Shown here in pieces: positions 16,103-25,463 of a stretch of DNA of 64,000 nucleotides. The position numbers and the translations under genes are program-made. The notes beneath the pieces were generated by a model. It saw nothing but the letters and a program-made list of their open reading frames with translations, did not search any database and had not been told where the DNA came from. Every line of letters begins with the position of its first letter. Position 1 is the stretch's first letter. The DNA is from an uncultured Acetatifactor sp. (GTDB taxonomy: Bacteria; Bacillota; Clostridia; Lachnospirales; Lachnospiraceae): assembly GCA_910586515.1 (NCBI GenBank), contig CAJUGL010000007.1, positions 7,011 to 71,010 of the forward strand, in the 5' to 3' direction.

Positions 16103-17455
16103 TCAGGACTTGCTGAAAAACTCGTCTATAGTCCCCTTGATCTCTGCAGGCCGCGTCGTCTTCAGCAGGTACCCGGCAGGTTTCAGGGGGAGAAGTCTCT
16201 GGATGCGCTCCTTATCCACTGTTCCGGTCAGGAAGATAACCGGCGTATCCAAAAAAGCCTCCTCCGCCCGTATCATTCCCAGCACCTGCTCCCCGTTGCA
16301 CACCGGCATCTCATAGTCCAGCAGAACCAGGTCCGGTTTATCCAGAGTCATGCACCTGATTGCGGCTACTCCGGATTTTGCCAGAGTAACCTCATAATCC
16401 TTCTCGAACAGCTCCTTCATTGCCTGCAGTATCAGTCCAGAATCATCCACCACCAGAATCTTCTTTTTCCCGGCATTCTCGTTTTCCAATGTATTTTCGA
16501 TAAGATATTTCTGAATATCCGACATAGCATTTTCGGCCCGTATGGAAATCCCGGGGGTATCCTCCAGCAGATGAGGCGCCAGCATACAGTAGGCAAAGTA
16601 TCCCGCTCCCGTATCAAACAGCAGGCTGCTCTGCAGATTATGCTGTCCGAACACTCTCTCGAACTGCTTATAGGACAAAAGACTCTCCTCCTTTAACTCC
16701 AGCTGCCCTTCAACCGGAAAATGAGACAGGATGCGCTCTACGAACTGCCTTGCTATGTACCTGGTGGCATTCATCATCATGACGTTCACCTTCTCCGTAT
16801 CTCCGTCCACAATGCTGCCCACTGTATTCACCAGCAGCTTCTCCTCGAAAACCAGCAGAAATTCCCATTTATCACCCTTCCCCGAGCCGTAGGCTACACG
16901 GTAGTAAATACCCTGCCCAAACTTCTCCCCGCCATAGCTCTCGCTGATTACCCGGGCGTCCAGCTGGAACAGATCCTGCAGCATCTGAAGAATCGTTTTC
17001 TTCATGGCCGCCTGCTCCTCCTCCGGCAGCAGTTCCGTCCATCTGCTGGATACCCCTCCCTTGATGGCTCTGTCCTCCACCATGGTATGACCGATCAGCC
17101 AGCCTGCGCAGACTCCCAGAAAATGTTCCACCGCTTCCGGAGAATAGCGGGACTCCATCAATTCCTTCTCAATCTCAGGAAGCGTCTTTTTGCGGAATAT
17201 ATCATGCAGGCGCCTGTGCGTATCATACCCCTTGTAGCCGATGGATGCCATATATACTTCCTCTTCCGCGAAATGTTTCATGGCATGACCTTTGAAAAAC
17301 TTGATTCCCTCCTGGTAGGCCCAACGGCTTTTTTCATCATTGTCGCCATAAGTAAACAATTTGTTCATCACATTGAAGAGCTTTCTGTGCTCTCTGTCAA
17401 TGGACTCCACCCCAATATTATATCGCTCATTCCACTCGAACTTTTCGTAGCCCAT
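16103..17455 (-). CDS. Bacteriohemerythrin / CheX-like / receiver-domain fusion
   Basis: 450 residues from the ATG at 17455 (AGGAGG 6 bp upstream). Residues 1-135 are a bacteriohemerythrin with all seven usual di-iron ligands by position: H23, H61, E65, H80, H84, H123, D128. Residues about 180-320 look like a CheX-type phosphatase or sensor domain (inference from pattern). Residues about 335-450 are a receiver: ILVVDDSG, phospho-acceptor Asp in LVLLDYEMP, FLTGT and a Lys in YLLKTTRP. There is no DNA-binding domain. It is probably a cytosolic oxygen- or redox-responsive signalling protein that links O2 binding to a phosphorelay or chemotaxis. It is monocistronic. Confidence 0.8.
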   Translation of the reverse strand: MGYEKFEWNERYNIGVESIDREHRKLFNVMNKLFTYGDNDEKSRWAYQEGIKFFKGHAMKHFAEEEVYMASIGYKGYDTHRRLHDIFRKKTLPEIEKELMESRYSPEAVEHFLGVCAGWLIGHTMVEDRAIKGGVSSRWTELLPEEEQAAMKKTILQMLQDLFQLDARVISESYGGEKFGQGIYYRVAYGSGKGDKWEFLLVFEEKLLVNTVGSIVDGDTEKVNVMMMNATRYIARQFVERILSHFPVEGQLELKEESLLSYKQFERVFGQHNLQSSLLFDTGAGYFAYCMLAPHLLEDTPGISIRAENAMSDIQKYLIENTLENENAGKKKILVVDDSGLILQAMKELFEKDYEVTLAKSGVAAIRCMTLDKPDLVLLDYEMPVCNGEQVLGMIRAEEAFLDTPVIFLTGTVDKERIQRLLPLKPAGYLLKTTRPAEIKGTIDEFFSKS

Positions 17456-17573
17456 ATCCGCCTCCTGATTACATAAAAAATTAGCATAGCCCGAGCAACC
17501 GTCCGCCTCGTCAAACACGGAACAAATCCGAGTCCTCCGCGGCAAACACCTCTCCTGCATGCCTTTCTATCAG

Positions 17574-17602
17574 ATTATATCCCCTTTTTCAGGATATTTC
17601 AA
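17574..17602 (-). promoter_or_regulatory. Promoter of the hemerythrin-receiver gene
   Basis: Minus-strand TTGAAA (17597-17602), 17-bp spacer, perfect TATAAT (17574-17579). The leader to the ATG at 17455 is about 110 nt. Confidence 0.72.
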
Positions 17603-17725
17603 CTCCTTTAATTATTTATTGTATTCGAAAATTATCAGAACATATGTTTCTTATTGCCTATAGTTCCGCGTTTTTTACAGGAAAATCCCAAGAATAATAT
17701 GTCTGAATTGTTTACGAGAAATAAC

Positions 17726-17754
17726 TTGTGAAACGGAAAAATCTGGGGTAAACT
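17726..17754 (+). promoter_or_regulatory. Possible promoter of the LspA-like gene
   Basis: TTGTGA (17726-17731), 17-bp spacer, TAAACT (17749-17754). Both boxes match only partly. The AT-rich 337-bp spacer 17456-17792 holds no gene that I can see. Confidence 0.4.
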
Positions 17755-17792
17755 GATGATAGTACCATACCAGACAAACAAGGAGGAATAAA

Positions 17793-18299
17793 ATGGCGAC
17801 TTTAGGTTATATTCTCACCGTATCTGTCATTTTCTTAGGCGATCTGTACATTAAAAACCGGACAGAACAAAAAAAGGACTTCCCACAGCCCGAATCCCTC
17901 TCCCCGGAAAATTCTCCGTGCGGGAAAGACAGTACACAAAAGCCCTTTTGGAGAAAATATATCCTTCTGCGAAAATACCACAATACAGGCGCCATGCTGA
18001 ACCTGGGCGCCCGCCAAAGCCGCAGGGTGGCCGCCCTTTCCGTGCTTCTGTGCATTGTCATGACCTGCGCCTTCGTCCTGAGCCTGGGTCACAGAGGAAA
18101 CCTCACGCTGCGGACAGGACTCTCCCTTCTGCTGGGCGGCTCTTTCAGCAATACTTATGACCGACTGAAGCGCAAATACGTGGTGGACTATTTCTCCTTC
18201 AACGTAAAGTGGAAGCCTCTGCGCAGAATCGTATTTAACTTGTCGGATTTCTGTATTATAGTGGGCGCCCTGCTCACGGCTCTGGGCGCGGCCTGGTAG
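17793..18299 (+). CDS. lspA: Signal peptidase II-like protein
   Basis: 168 residues, preceded by AAGGAGGAATAAA. It has three or four membrane helices and the LspA active-site pattern: GGSFSNTYDRLKRKYVVDYF, with the first catalytic Asp in VVDY, and FNLSDFCI with the second. The canonical FNVADS reads FNLSDF and GNxxDR reads SNTYDR. After the first helix there is an unusually long hydrophilic stretch (about 22-54). Such enzymes cleave prolipoprotein signal peptides at the membrane. Because of the divergent motifs this may be a second, specialised copy and not the housekeeping enzyme. Confidence 0.72.
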   Translation: MATLGYILTVSVIFLGDLYIKNRTEQKKDFPQPESLSPENSPCGKDSTQKPFWRKYILLRKYHNTGAMLNLGARQSRRVAALSVLLCIVMTCAFVLSLGHRGNLTLRTGLSLLLGGSFSNTYDRLKRKYVVDYFSFNVKWKPLRRIVFNLSDFCIIVGALLTALGAAW

Positions 18300-18346
18300 A
18301 TCGGGCGGCTCCTGCACCGCCCTCCGCCACGCCAGGCCCACGGACA

Positions 18347-19282
18347 TCAGACAGTGATAACCGTACCTGCCCGGCCCTTAACCGCATCCTTCACCCGGGC
18401 CATGGAGGTGATCAGCACCCGGCCTCCCTTCACCCTCTCCAGATAGGCAATGCCTGCCTCTATCTTCGGCAGCATGGTTCCGGCCTCAAACCTGCCCTCT
18501 GCCACAGCCGTTTTGGCTTCCGCCAGCGTCATGGAGGCGATGGGCGATTGCTTCTCTGTACCAAAGTCCCTGTACACACAGTCCACTCCAGTCAGAATGA
18601 TCAGTTCGTCGCTGCCCAGCTCCGCCGCCAGCTTACCGGCAATGGAATCCTTCTCGATCACGGCCGAGGCCCCCTTCAGCGCATGCTGCTGCTCAATCAC
18701 CGGGATTCCTCCGCCTCCGCAGGCAATGACTACCTGATTGGCTTCCGCCAGCGCGCGAATGGCATCTATCTCTACGATGTCAATGGGTCTTGGCGCCGCA
18801 ACCACCCGCCGAAACTGTTTATCCGCATATTCTCTGACGTAATTTCCCTTATTCAGCTCTGCCTCCGCATCCGCCGCCGACATATAGCGGCCGATTGCCT
18901 TGGTTGGCTCATAAAAAGCCTCATCGTAAGGGTCTACGGTCACCTGGGTCAGAATCGTGCTTACCGGCTTGGATATTCCCCTGCTCAGCAGCTCAGCCCG
19001 CAGGGCATTCTGAATATCATAGCCCACATACCCCTGACTCATGGCCGAACACACGCACATGGGCGCAGGCGTGTAGTCGCTGTATACTCTGCGCAGCTCT
19101 GTCATTGCCTTGTGTATCATGCTGACCTGAGGCCCGTTGCTGTGGGTGATGGTCAGCTGGTAATCCTCCTCCACCAAATCCGCAAGCGCCACTGCCGTCA
19201 CCCTTACCGCATCCCTCTGGGCCCCGGTGGTATATCCCAGCGAGTCATGCCCGAGAGACACAACTACTCTCTTCTTGCTCAT
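18347..19282 (-). CDS. arcC: Carbamate kinase
   Basis: 311 residues; amino acid kinase fold. Carbamate kinase moves phosphate between carbamoyl phosphate and ADP in arginine or purine fermentation. Visible motifs: THSNGPQVSMIH near 45, QVTVDPYDEAFYEPTKAIG near 118, IACGGGGIPVI near 180, IEKDSIAGKLAAELG near 205 and MLPKIEAGIAYL near 270. The usual N-terminal GGNAL loop reads GHDSL, as in a clostridial branch of the family. No ArcA is adjacent; an ornithine carbamoyltransferase lies at 39-40 kb in another unit. A candidate promoter is TTGTTA with a 17-bp spacer to TATATA upstream. Confidence 0.87.
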   Translation of the reverse strand: MSKKRVVVSLGHDSLGYTTGAQRDAVRVTAVALADLVEEDYQLTITHSNGPQVSMIHKAMTELRRVYSDYTPAPMCVCSAMSQGYVGYDIQNALRAELLSRGISKPVSTILTQVTVDPYDEAFYEPTKAIGRYMSAADAEAELNKGNYVREYADKQFRRVVAAPRPIDIVEIDAIRALAEANQVVIACGGGGIPVIEQQHALKGASAVIEKDSIAGKLAAELGSDELIILTGVDCVYRDFGTEKQSPIASMTLAEAKTAVAEGRFEAGTMLPKIEAGIAYLERVKGGRVLITSMARVKDAVKGRAGTVITV

Positions 19283-19424
19283 CTCATTTACCTCTCTGTC
19301 CTGTATCGGATGCTTATATACTCTATGCCTCTCATTGTAACAAATAATGCGGCAAATGTATAGTATGTTGTAGGGTTTTCAGGACTTTGCTTAAGATGAG
19401 GAAATTAAGCTCCTTTCCCCGCTA

Positions 19425-19454
19425 TTGACTGTACCTGCCGTACAATGCTATAAT
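19425..19454 (+). promoter_or_regulatory. Promoter of the acyl-CoA synthetase gene
   Basis: TTGACT (19425-19430), 18-bp spacer, perfect TATAAT (19449-19454), about 48 bp before the ATG at 19502. Confidence 0.72.
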
Positions 19455-19501
19455 GACGGCGTGAAATATGTCAGTACTAACGGAAGAAGGGAGTAATAAA
19501 T

Positions 19502-21136
19502 ATGCCCGTTACAGAATTTTTGGACAGAAACGCAAAGCTGTACCCGGAAGAAGTCGCCCTGGTGGAATTAAACCCGGAAGAAAAGGACACCCGCAGGACT
19601 ACCTGGAAGGAATACGAGCTGATTCAGCCCGATCGTTTCGAGCCTTACCGCAGAGAGATTACCTGGGGCGTGTTCAACGAGAAAGCCAATCGCTTTGCCA
19701 ACATGCTCATCAGCAGAGGCGTCAAAAAAGGCGACAAAGTAGCCATATTGATGTACAACTGTCTGGAATGGCTCCCCATCTACTTCGGCGTGCTCAAAAG
19801 CGGCGCCGTCGCTGTCCCTTTTAATTTCCGCTATGACGCGGGTGAGATTCTATACTGCGCAGAGCTGGCGGAAGTGGATATCCTTGTGTTCGGCCCTGCC
19901 TTCATCGGACGTATCGAGGCCAATGCGGACAGGCTTTCCAGGCATCGCCTGCTGATTTATGTAGGAGACAACTGCCCTTCCTTTGCCGAAAGCTATCATG
20001 AGCTGGTGGCCGATTTCTCCAGTCAGGCTCCCAATGTGCAGATTTCCGAAGAAGATGACGGCGCAATCTACTTTTCTTCCGGAACCACCGGCTTTCCCAA
20101 GGCTATCCTGCACAAGCACCAAAGCCTCACCCAGGCGGCGGAGATGGAACAGAAGCATCACGGCACGGCACGGGACGATACTTTCCTCTGCATACCGCCC
20201 CTGTATCACACCGGCGCAAAATTCCACTGGATGGGCAGCCTTGTGGCAGGGAGCCGCGCCGTACTCTTAAAAGGGACGCGGCCCGAAACCATTCTGTCCA
20301 CCGTTTCTGCCGAGCATTGCACCATAGTCTGGCTGCTGGTACCCTGGGCGCAGGATATCCTTGACGCTTTGGACAGGGGAGAATTGAACATTGGGGATTA
20401 CCGCCTGGAACAGTGGCACTTAATGCATATCGGCGCCCAGCCCGTTCCTCCCTCCCTGATCAAACGATGGAAAAAATACTTCCCCGGTCACGATTACGAC
20501 ACCAACTACGGTCTCTCCGAATCCACGGGGCCGGGCTGCGTGCACCTTGGGCTGGAAAACATCCATAAGGTAGGCGCAATCGGCGTTCCCGGCTATCGCT
20601 GGTCCTGCAAAATCGTGGACGACAGCGGAAGGGAAGTGAAGCAGGGAGCGGTAGGCGAGCTGTGCGTAAAGGGGCCCGGTCTCATGACCTGCTATTATCG
20701 GGACGAGAAGGCCACCGCCGAAGCCCTGAAAGACGGCTGGCTCTGCACGGGAGATATGGCCATGCAGGACCAGGACGGCTTCTATTTCCTGGTGGACCGC
20801 AAAAAGGATGTCATCGTCAGCGGCGGAGAAAATATCTATCCTGTACAAATCGAAGATTTCCTGCGCCGCCATGACAAGATCAAGGATGCGGCCGTCATCG
20901 GTCTCCCTGACCGGCGTCTGGGCGAGAAAACCGCCGCCGTCATCGAAATCAAGGCCGGCGTAAACTGCACCGAAGAAGAAATTGCGGATTTCTGTCTGGA
21001 GCTGCCTCGTTACAAGAGACCCAAAGAATTCATTTTCCACGAAATACCGAGAAATGCTACGGGAAAAATCGAAAAGCCCAAGCTGCGCAAAATGTACAAT
21101 GCAGACCAGCTGGTGGCCCGGGAGAACAGAGGATAA
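19502..21136 (+). CDS. Class I adenylate-forming enzyme (acyl-CoA synthetase/ligase)
   Basis: 544 residues, with GGGAG 9 bp upstream. ATP-binding motif A3 is IYFSSGTTGFPKAI near 190; A5 is NYGLSESTGPG near 340, A7 is WLCTGDMA near 412, A8 is DRKKDVIVSGGENIYPVQIE near 430, and the C-terminal Lys motif A10 is NATGKIEKPKLR near 515. It should activate a carboxylic acid as acyl-AMP and transfer it to CoA. The acid is unknown; the family covers fatty, aryl and bile acid-type substrates. It stands alone under its own promoter and is convergent with truA (24-bp gap). Confidence 0.88.
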   Translation: MPVTEFLDRNAKLYPEEVALVELNPEEKDTRRTTWKEYELIQPDRFEPYRREITWGVFNEKANRFANMLISRGVKKGDKVAILMYNCLEWLPIYFGVLKSGAVAVPFNFRYDAGEILYCAELAEVDILVFGPAFIGRIEANADRLSRHRLLIYVGDNCPSFAESYHELVADFSSQAPNVQISEEDDGAIYFSSGTTGFPKAILHKHQSLTQAAEMEQKHHGTARDDTFLCIPPLYHTGAKFHWMGSLVAGSRAVLLKGTRPETILSTVSAEHCTIVWLLVPWAQDILDALDRGELNIGDYRLEQWHLMHIGAQPVPPSLIKRWKKYFPGHDYDTNYGLSESTGPGCVHLGLENIHKVGAIGVPGYRWSCKIVDDSGREVKQGAVGELCVKGPGLMTCYYRDEKATAEALKDGWLCTGDMAMQDQDGFYFLVDRKKDVIVSGGENIYPVQIEDFLRRHDKIKDAAVIGLPDRRLGEKTAAVIEIKAGVNCTEEEIADFCLELPRYKRPKEFIFHEIPRNATGKIEKPKLRKMYNADQLVARENRG

Positions 21137-21160
21137 TCGCTCAACCGTAAAATCTGTCTG

Positions 21161-21895
21161 TCAATAATCCACTTCCATCAGGCACAGCCCTTGGGCCGGC
21201 GCAGTGGGACCCGCCTTCTGTCTGGCGGGATTCTCCAGCGCCTCCCCCAGCGCTTCCGGTGTCATCCTGCCGCAGCCCACCTCAAGCAGCGCGCCCACCA
21301 TAATGCGCACCATATTCTGCAGAAAACCGTTGCCGTGAAAATAAAACTTCAGATAATCTTTTTGCCTCACCACATCGATTCTGTCCACTCTCCTGACAGT
21401 TGACTTTTTCATCTTTGGGTTTATACAGAAATTGCGGAAATCATGTTCCCCTTTCAACAGCTCTGCCGCTTCCCGCATCTTGTCCAGATCCGGCCTTTCC
21501 TCCAGCCTGGTGCAGTATCTCCTGTCAAAGACCTCTCTCACCTCACCGTCCTGGCAAGTATAACAATAGGTCTTGCCCAAGGCATTGTACCGGGCATGAA
21601 ATCTGGGGGAAGCCTCCCGAACCTCCACCACCGCGATGTCCTCAGGAAGATAACGGTTCAGATAATCTCTGATCTCCAGGCAGGAAAATTCTGTCTCCAA
21701 AAGGGCATTGGCCGTCATCCCACGGGCGTGTACTCCCGCATCCGTGCGCCCGGCTCCCACCACCTCCGTCTCTCTGCCGCACATTACCCCCAGTACGCCT
21801 TCCAGCTTTCCCTGAATGGTATTTCTGCCCGGCTGCCGCTGCCATCCATAGTAACGACTCCCATCATATGCGATCAGCATTCTGTAATTTTTCAT
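21161..21895 (-). CDS. truA: tRNA pseudouridine(38-40) synthase TruA
   Basis: 244 residues from the ATG at 21895 (GGGAG 7 bp upstream). It makes pseudouridine at positions 38-40 of the tRNA anticodon arm. The family start YRMLIAYDGSRYYGWQRQPG, the catalytic Asp in VVGAGRTDAGVHARG (about 52), RFHARYNALGKTYCY (about 97) and FLQNMVRIMVGALLEVG (about 198) are all present. Length is typical. In many Firmicutes truA follows ribosomal and ecf genes; here it does not. Confidence 0.94.
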   Translation of the reverse strand: MKNYRMLIAYDGSRYYGWQRQPGRNTIQGKLEGVLGVMCGRETEVVGAGRTDAGVHARGMTANALLETEFSCLEIRDYLNRYLPEDIAVVEVREASPRFHARYNALGKTYCYTCQDGEVREVFDRRYCTRLEERPDLDKMREAAELLKGEHDFRNFCINPKMKKSTVRRVDRIDVVRQKDYLKFYFHGNGFLQNMVRIMVGALLEVGCGRMTPEALGEALENPARQKAGPTAPAQGLCLMEVDY

Positions 21896-22033
21896 CAGCC
21901 TCTCCCTTCCCGGCGCTCCCTTTTCTCCGCGGAACAATTTTCGCCCCGTCTCCCCACAATCCTTTCCTACGAAAAAACTGCCGGAAACGACACGGCGGCT
22001 GCCCTGCAGCAGCCGTCCGAATCATTCTGTCTC

Positions 22034-25000
22034 TTAATAATTGACCTTAACCGTTTTAATCTCAAAAGCGTGGAAGTCCAATGTCAGCTGCTGCGCAACT
22101 ACATATTCCTTTTGAACCTCCTCCAACATATTGGTCTCCGCCAGTCCCTTCACCGGGAAGCCGAAAGTCAGCGTCACTTTATCCGCCGCTCCCTCAGCCT
22201 CGTACAGCCGAAGGATAAATCCTCTTTCCTTTTTCTCCAGAGGCTTCACCGTCTCCACGATCACATGATCCGTGCCCACGTTCACCAGGCCTGCGCCGGC
22301 AATCTCCGCGCCGGCCTCGCCCATAATATCCCTTGCGGCACACAGCGCATCCATCTCCATCGGCAGCTTTCCCACCACCAGCAAAGGCTTCTCATTCAGC
22401 ATATAGGCCGGCTGAATAACATTCTCCGCCGACATGCCGCCCAGATGAGGCAGGAAGGCGTAAGTGCACTCGTGAATCCCCTTGTCTCCGCGGTAATCCG
22501 GCATACAGCCGCCCTTGTGCAGGGACAGTCTCATCTGGGAATCCTTTACGCTGATGCCGTACTTGCAGTCATTGAGCACTGCCGCGCCGTAGCGTGTTTC
22601 AGAGAGATCTGTGTATTTGTGGTTAGACACCTCAAACTTCGCTTTTTCAATCTCCGTATTTCGATTGGTGGTTCTGCGGATATAGCCGAACTGGATCTCC
22701 TGGCTGGCATAATCCGTGTGAATAGTGGTGTCAAAAGCAGTCTTCAGGAAACGGTGATCGTCCTGCCAGTCTATTCTGGTCTCGAAAATCACCTCAGGAG
22801 AGTCCGCGTAAAAGATCATGTCCTGCTCCAAAGCGGATTTTGCGCTCAGCCGGTAACGACTGCGGATCCTGAACTCCACCGCTCCGTCCGCCACCACTTT
22901 CCGCTCCAGAAGCTGCGCGCTGTCTCTGAATTTGCTCTCATAATCCGCATCCACATCCCAGTTGTCCCATCCAAGGGATACTTCCTCCGCCATAAGCAGC
23001 GTATTCAGGCTATAGCCCTCACCCTTGAGCTGACGTCCGTTGCGTTTATCCACAAAGGATTTCATATAGCCCTTCTCGTCAAAGACAACCTTCACCATGG
23101 GCGTTTCCAGAATCTCTTCCTTTTCTCCGCTCAGCGTAAAGACGGAAGCGCTTGGCCTGGGTCCTTCCGACATGGCCAGTACCCTGCTGCCGAATGCGGG
23201 AATCTCCACTCCCATCACCGCCAGCTTCCTCTGACCGTCCATGTCCTCAATCACCTGCTGACGGAAATCGCCGTCCACATAATATCCCTCAAAAGGAAGG
23301 TAAATGACATCCCGGCGGGCAAAGGAAAGGGTATTTACCACAGTAACCGTCCTGTCCCCTTCTCTCTCCTCACCCTGCCTGGAAGCCACCAGACCCAAAT
23401 CACCCGGCTCTCTCACCCAAGTCTCCAGCAGTTCTGCGGTCTTGCTGCCCGCCTCCTCTATAATATGGGAAACCGCCTCAATAGCCTCGTCATGTGCCCG
23501 GGGAATACAGGTTCCCGGCAGAATGTCATGGAACTGATTCACCAGCAATTCCTCTGTCAGCGGATCTATCTGCTCCGGAGATGCCTCGATCCCCCTGCGG
23601 ACCGCATCCCATACCGTGACAAACTCCAAATCCCGAAGGGCAAACTCCGCTTTTCTGTTATTGCGCTTGATCACATGCTGATTGGTCAGAGTACCCCTGT
23701 GCAGCTCCAGGTAAAGCTCCCCGTTATAGGTGGAAGGTCCCACCAGGCTCTCCTCCAGCTCCTGCATAAAGCGGCTTACGGTAGTATGGGAAGTCCTGGG
23801 CATTCCCTCCAAATCTCTCAGACGCTCCGCCATCTCGATCATGCCGAACTCAGGTCCGCCGCCGCCGTCGCCGAAGCCATAGGAAATCAGACGCATATTG
23901 GAGACTGCTCTCTCCTTGATGGTATTCTCTCCCGTCTCCAGCAAATTCTCCGTGAGAGCCTCGGGATCCGGCCACACATGAGTCCTGTTGAAATGCACAA
24001 GAACCTGAGAACCGTCAATTCCCTTCCAATAAAACGTATCATAGGGAAATACATTAGTGTCGTTCCAGGCCATCTTGGTCGTAAGGAAATATTTTACCCG
24101 GCAGCCCTGCATGATCTGGGGCAGGGACGCGCTGTAGCCGAATGTATCCGGCAGCCAGAACGCATCCGATGTGTAATCGAAATTCTCCCTGGTAAACTTC
24201 TGTCCCCATACAAACTGCCGCACCATGTATTCGCCCGAAGGAATATTGCAGTCGCACTCAATCCACACGCCGCCGTTTGGCTCATACCGTCCCTCTGCGA
24301 TTCTCTTCTTCATCTCCTCAAACAGATCAGGATACATCCGTTTGATGATATCTGCATGATAGGCTGAACTCTGGACAAAAGTATACTCCGGATACTGATC
24401 CATCAGGTTCATCTGGTTCGCATAGGTTCTGGCACATTTCTTTTCCGTCTCCCCTCTGTGCCACAGCCAAGCCGTATCCATATGAGAATGGCCGATCAAT
24501 CCGGCATAAGGCGCGGAAGAAGCGTTCTTCTCCTTCAGAACCTTCCTGAGAATCTCATCGGCCTGCCGAATCTGCATACGAAAGACTTCCGGCTCCTCAT
24601 TCTCGAAATCATAGGAAATCAGGTTGTGAATTTCCAGCATTGCCCGCACAAACGCAGCCCTGCGGAAGCTCTTCTTCTCCAGGACCTTTACCATCTGATT
24701 TGCCGTCTTCAGATCAAAATAAAACGCAGCCATCTCCTCGTCCTTGAGGCAGATATCCACCGGATGGTATTCAATCCTGTAATATTTCTGCGCTTCTACC
24801 AGGAAGGGCTGGGTTCCCTTGATGTAATGGTTCGCGTAATACTCAAAGGCCATGTCTATGGTCTCGCCGGCCTGCGCCTCCTTGCACAGCATGTCGCAGT
24901 AATGGTTTCCATGGCTGTGAACAATAAACTTGGCCGCGTAATTCCCGTAAGGTCTGCCGTTCACCCAGAGCATGCCCTCGTAACCGCGTATCTTCGGGTA

Positions 25001-25261
25001 GACGAAAAGCCTTTTCCCATCCAGCTCCTCAGGCACGGTAAAGCTGCCCCGAAACCAACAGTATATTCCTTCCCCCTCATAGACGGTTCCGTCCTCACAG
25101 GGCGAGAAGCAGGACTCATCCGGCACCTCATGATGGCTTCCATCCGTCTGGAAGGCCTTCATCTGCACGGTTCCCACCGTATAAAACAGTTTGGGCTCCA
25201 GCATTTTTTCCAGCCGATTCAGTTTGCCCAGCATTCTTTCCAATTGCTTTTCCGTATACAT
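22034..25261 (-). CDS. Alpha-mannosidase, glycoside hydrolase family 38
   Basis: 1075 residues from the ATG at 25261 (AGGAGGAG upstream). The N-terminal 240 residues are a beta-rich and helical lead-in; the catalytic domain starts at GLIGHSHMDTAWLWHRGETE with Zn ligands H260 and D262, and the nucleophile should be D372 (DAFWLPDTFGYSASLPQI). A helical mid-domain and a long beta-sandwich C-terminal half follow, as in bacterial class II alpha-mannosidases. There is no signal peptide, so it probably trims imported mannosides or N-glycan fragments in the cytosol. It is a single gene, separated from the alpha-glucan unit by a palindromic repeat. Confidence 0.92.
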   Translation of the reverse strand: MYTEKQLERMLGKLNRLEKMLEPKLFYTVGTVQMKAFQTDGSHHEVPDESCFSPCEDGTVYEGEGIYCWFRGSFTVPEELDGKRLFVYPKIRGYEGMLWVNGRPYGNYAAKFIVHSHGNHYCDMLCKEAQAGETIDMAFEYYANHYIKGTQPFLVEAQKYYRIEYHPVDICLKDEEMAAFYFDLKTANQMVKVLEKKSFRRAAFVRAMLEIHNLISYDFENEEPEVFRMQIRQADEILRKVLKEKNASSAPYAGLIGHSHMDTAWLWHRGETEKKCARTYANQMNLMDQYPEYTFVQSSAYHADIIKRMYPDLFEEMKKRIAEGRYEPNGGVWIECDCNIPSGEYMVRQFVWGQKFTRENFDYTSDAFWLPDTFGYSASLPQIMQGCRVKYFLTTKMAWNDTNVFPYDTFYWKGIDGSQVLVHFNRTHVWPDPEALTENLLETGENTIKERAVSNMRLISYGFGDGGGGPEFGMIEMAERLRDLEGMPRTSHTTVSRFMQELEESLVGPSTYNGELYLELHRGTLTNQHVIKRNNRKAEFALRDLEFVTVWDAVRRGIEASPEQIDPLTEELLVNQFHDILPGTCIPRAHDEAIEAVSHIIEEAGSKTAELLETWVREPGDLGLVASRQGEEREGDRTVTVVNTLSFARRDVIYLPFEGYYVDGDFRQQVIEDMDGQRKLAVMGVEIPAFGSRVLAMSEGPRPSASVFTLSGEKEEILETPMVKVVFDEKGYMKSFVDKRNGRQLKGEGYSLNTLLMAEEVSLGWDNWDVDADYESKFRDSAQLLERKVVADGAVEFRIRSRYRLSAKSALEQDMIFYADSPEVIFETRIDWQDDHRFLKTAFDTTIHTDYASQEIQFGYIRRTTNRNTEIEKAKFEVSNHKYTDLSETRYGAAVLNDCKYGISVKDSQMRLSLHKGGCMPDYRGDKGIHECTYAFLPHLGGMSAENVIQPAYMLNEKPLLVVGKLPMEMDALCAARDIMGEAGAEIAGAGLVNVGTDHVIVETVKPLEKKERGFILRLYEAEGAADKVTLTFGFPVKGLAETNMLEEVQKEYVVAQQLTLDFHAFEIKTVKVNY

Positions 25262-25431
25262 TTCTCTCCTCCTGGTTAAAGTCCCCATCCCCGACAGGAA
25301 TGGAGGCGATGTTGAAACGCATCCGCAGCCCACGACTCTGCCGAAACACCGGCCCTCTGTCATCGCTGCGCCTGTACATGACTATTTTGCCATAGATACG
25401 GAGAAAAAACAACTTATTCTTTTATCTTTTC

Positions 25432-25463
25432 GTAACAGTTCAGACAGGGCGCTGAACCGTTAC
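25432..25463. repeat. Palindromic repeat element, copy A
   Basis: GTAACAGTTCAG, an 8-bp loop ACAGGGCG, then CTGAACCGTTAC: 12-bp arms with one mismatch (a G-U pair in the minus-strand RNA). It shares its core with the copies at 43066, 54440 and 54593. On the minus strand the TAA stop of the HAD gene (25460-25462) lies inside the arm, so the element can act as a 3'-end hairpin. Confidence 0.8.

Noticed and set aside
18347..19282. Arginine deiminase operon
   Set aside because: Carbamate kinase stands alone here; no arcA or arcD is adjacent and the carbamoyltransferase is 20 kb away beside birA.
21443..24367. 974-codon open frame on the plus strand
   Set aside because: It runs antisense to truA and the GH38 alpha-mannosidase, both with clear catalytic motifs; its translation is low-complexity His/Leu/Arg-rich.
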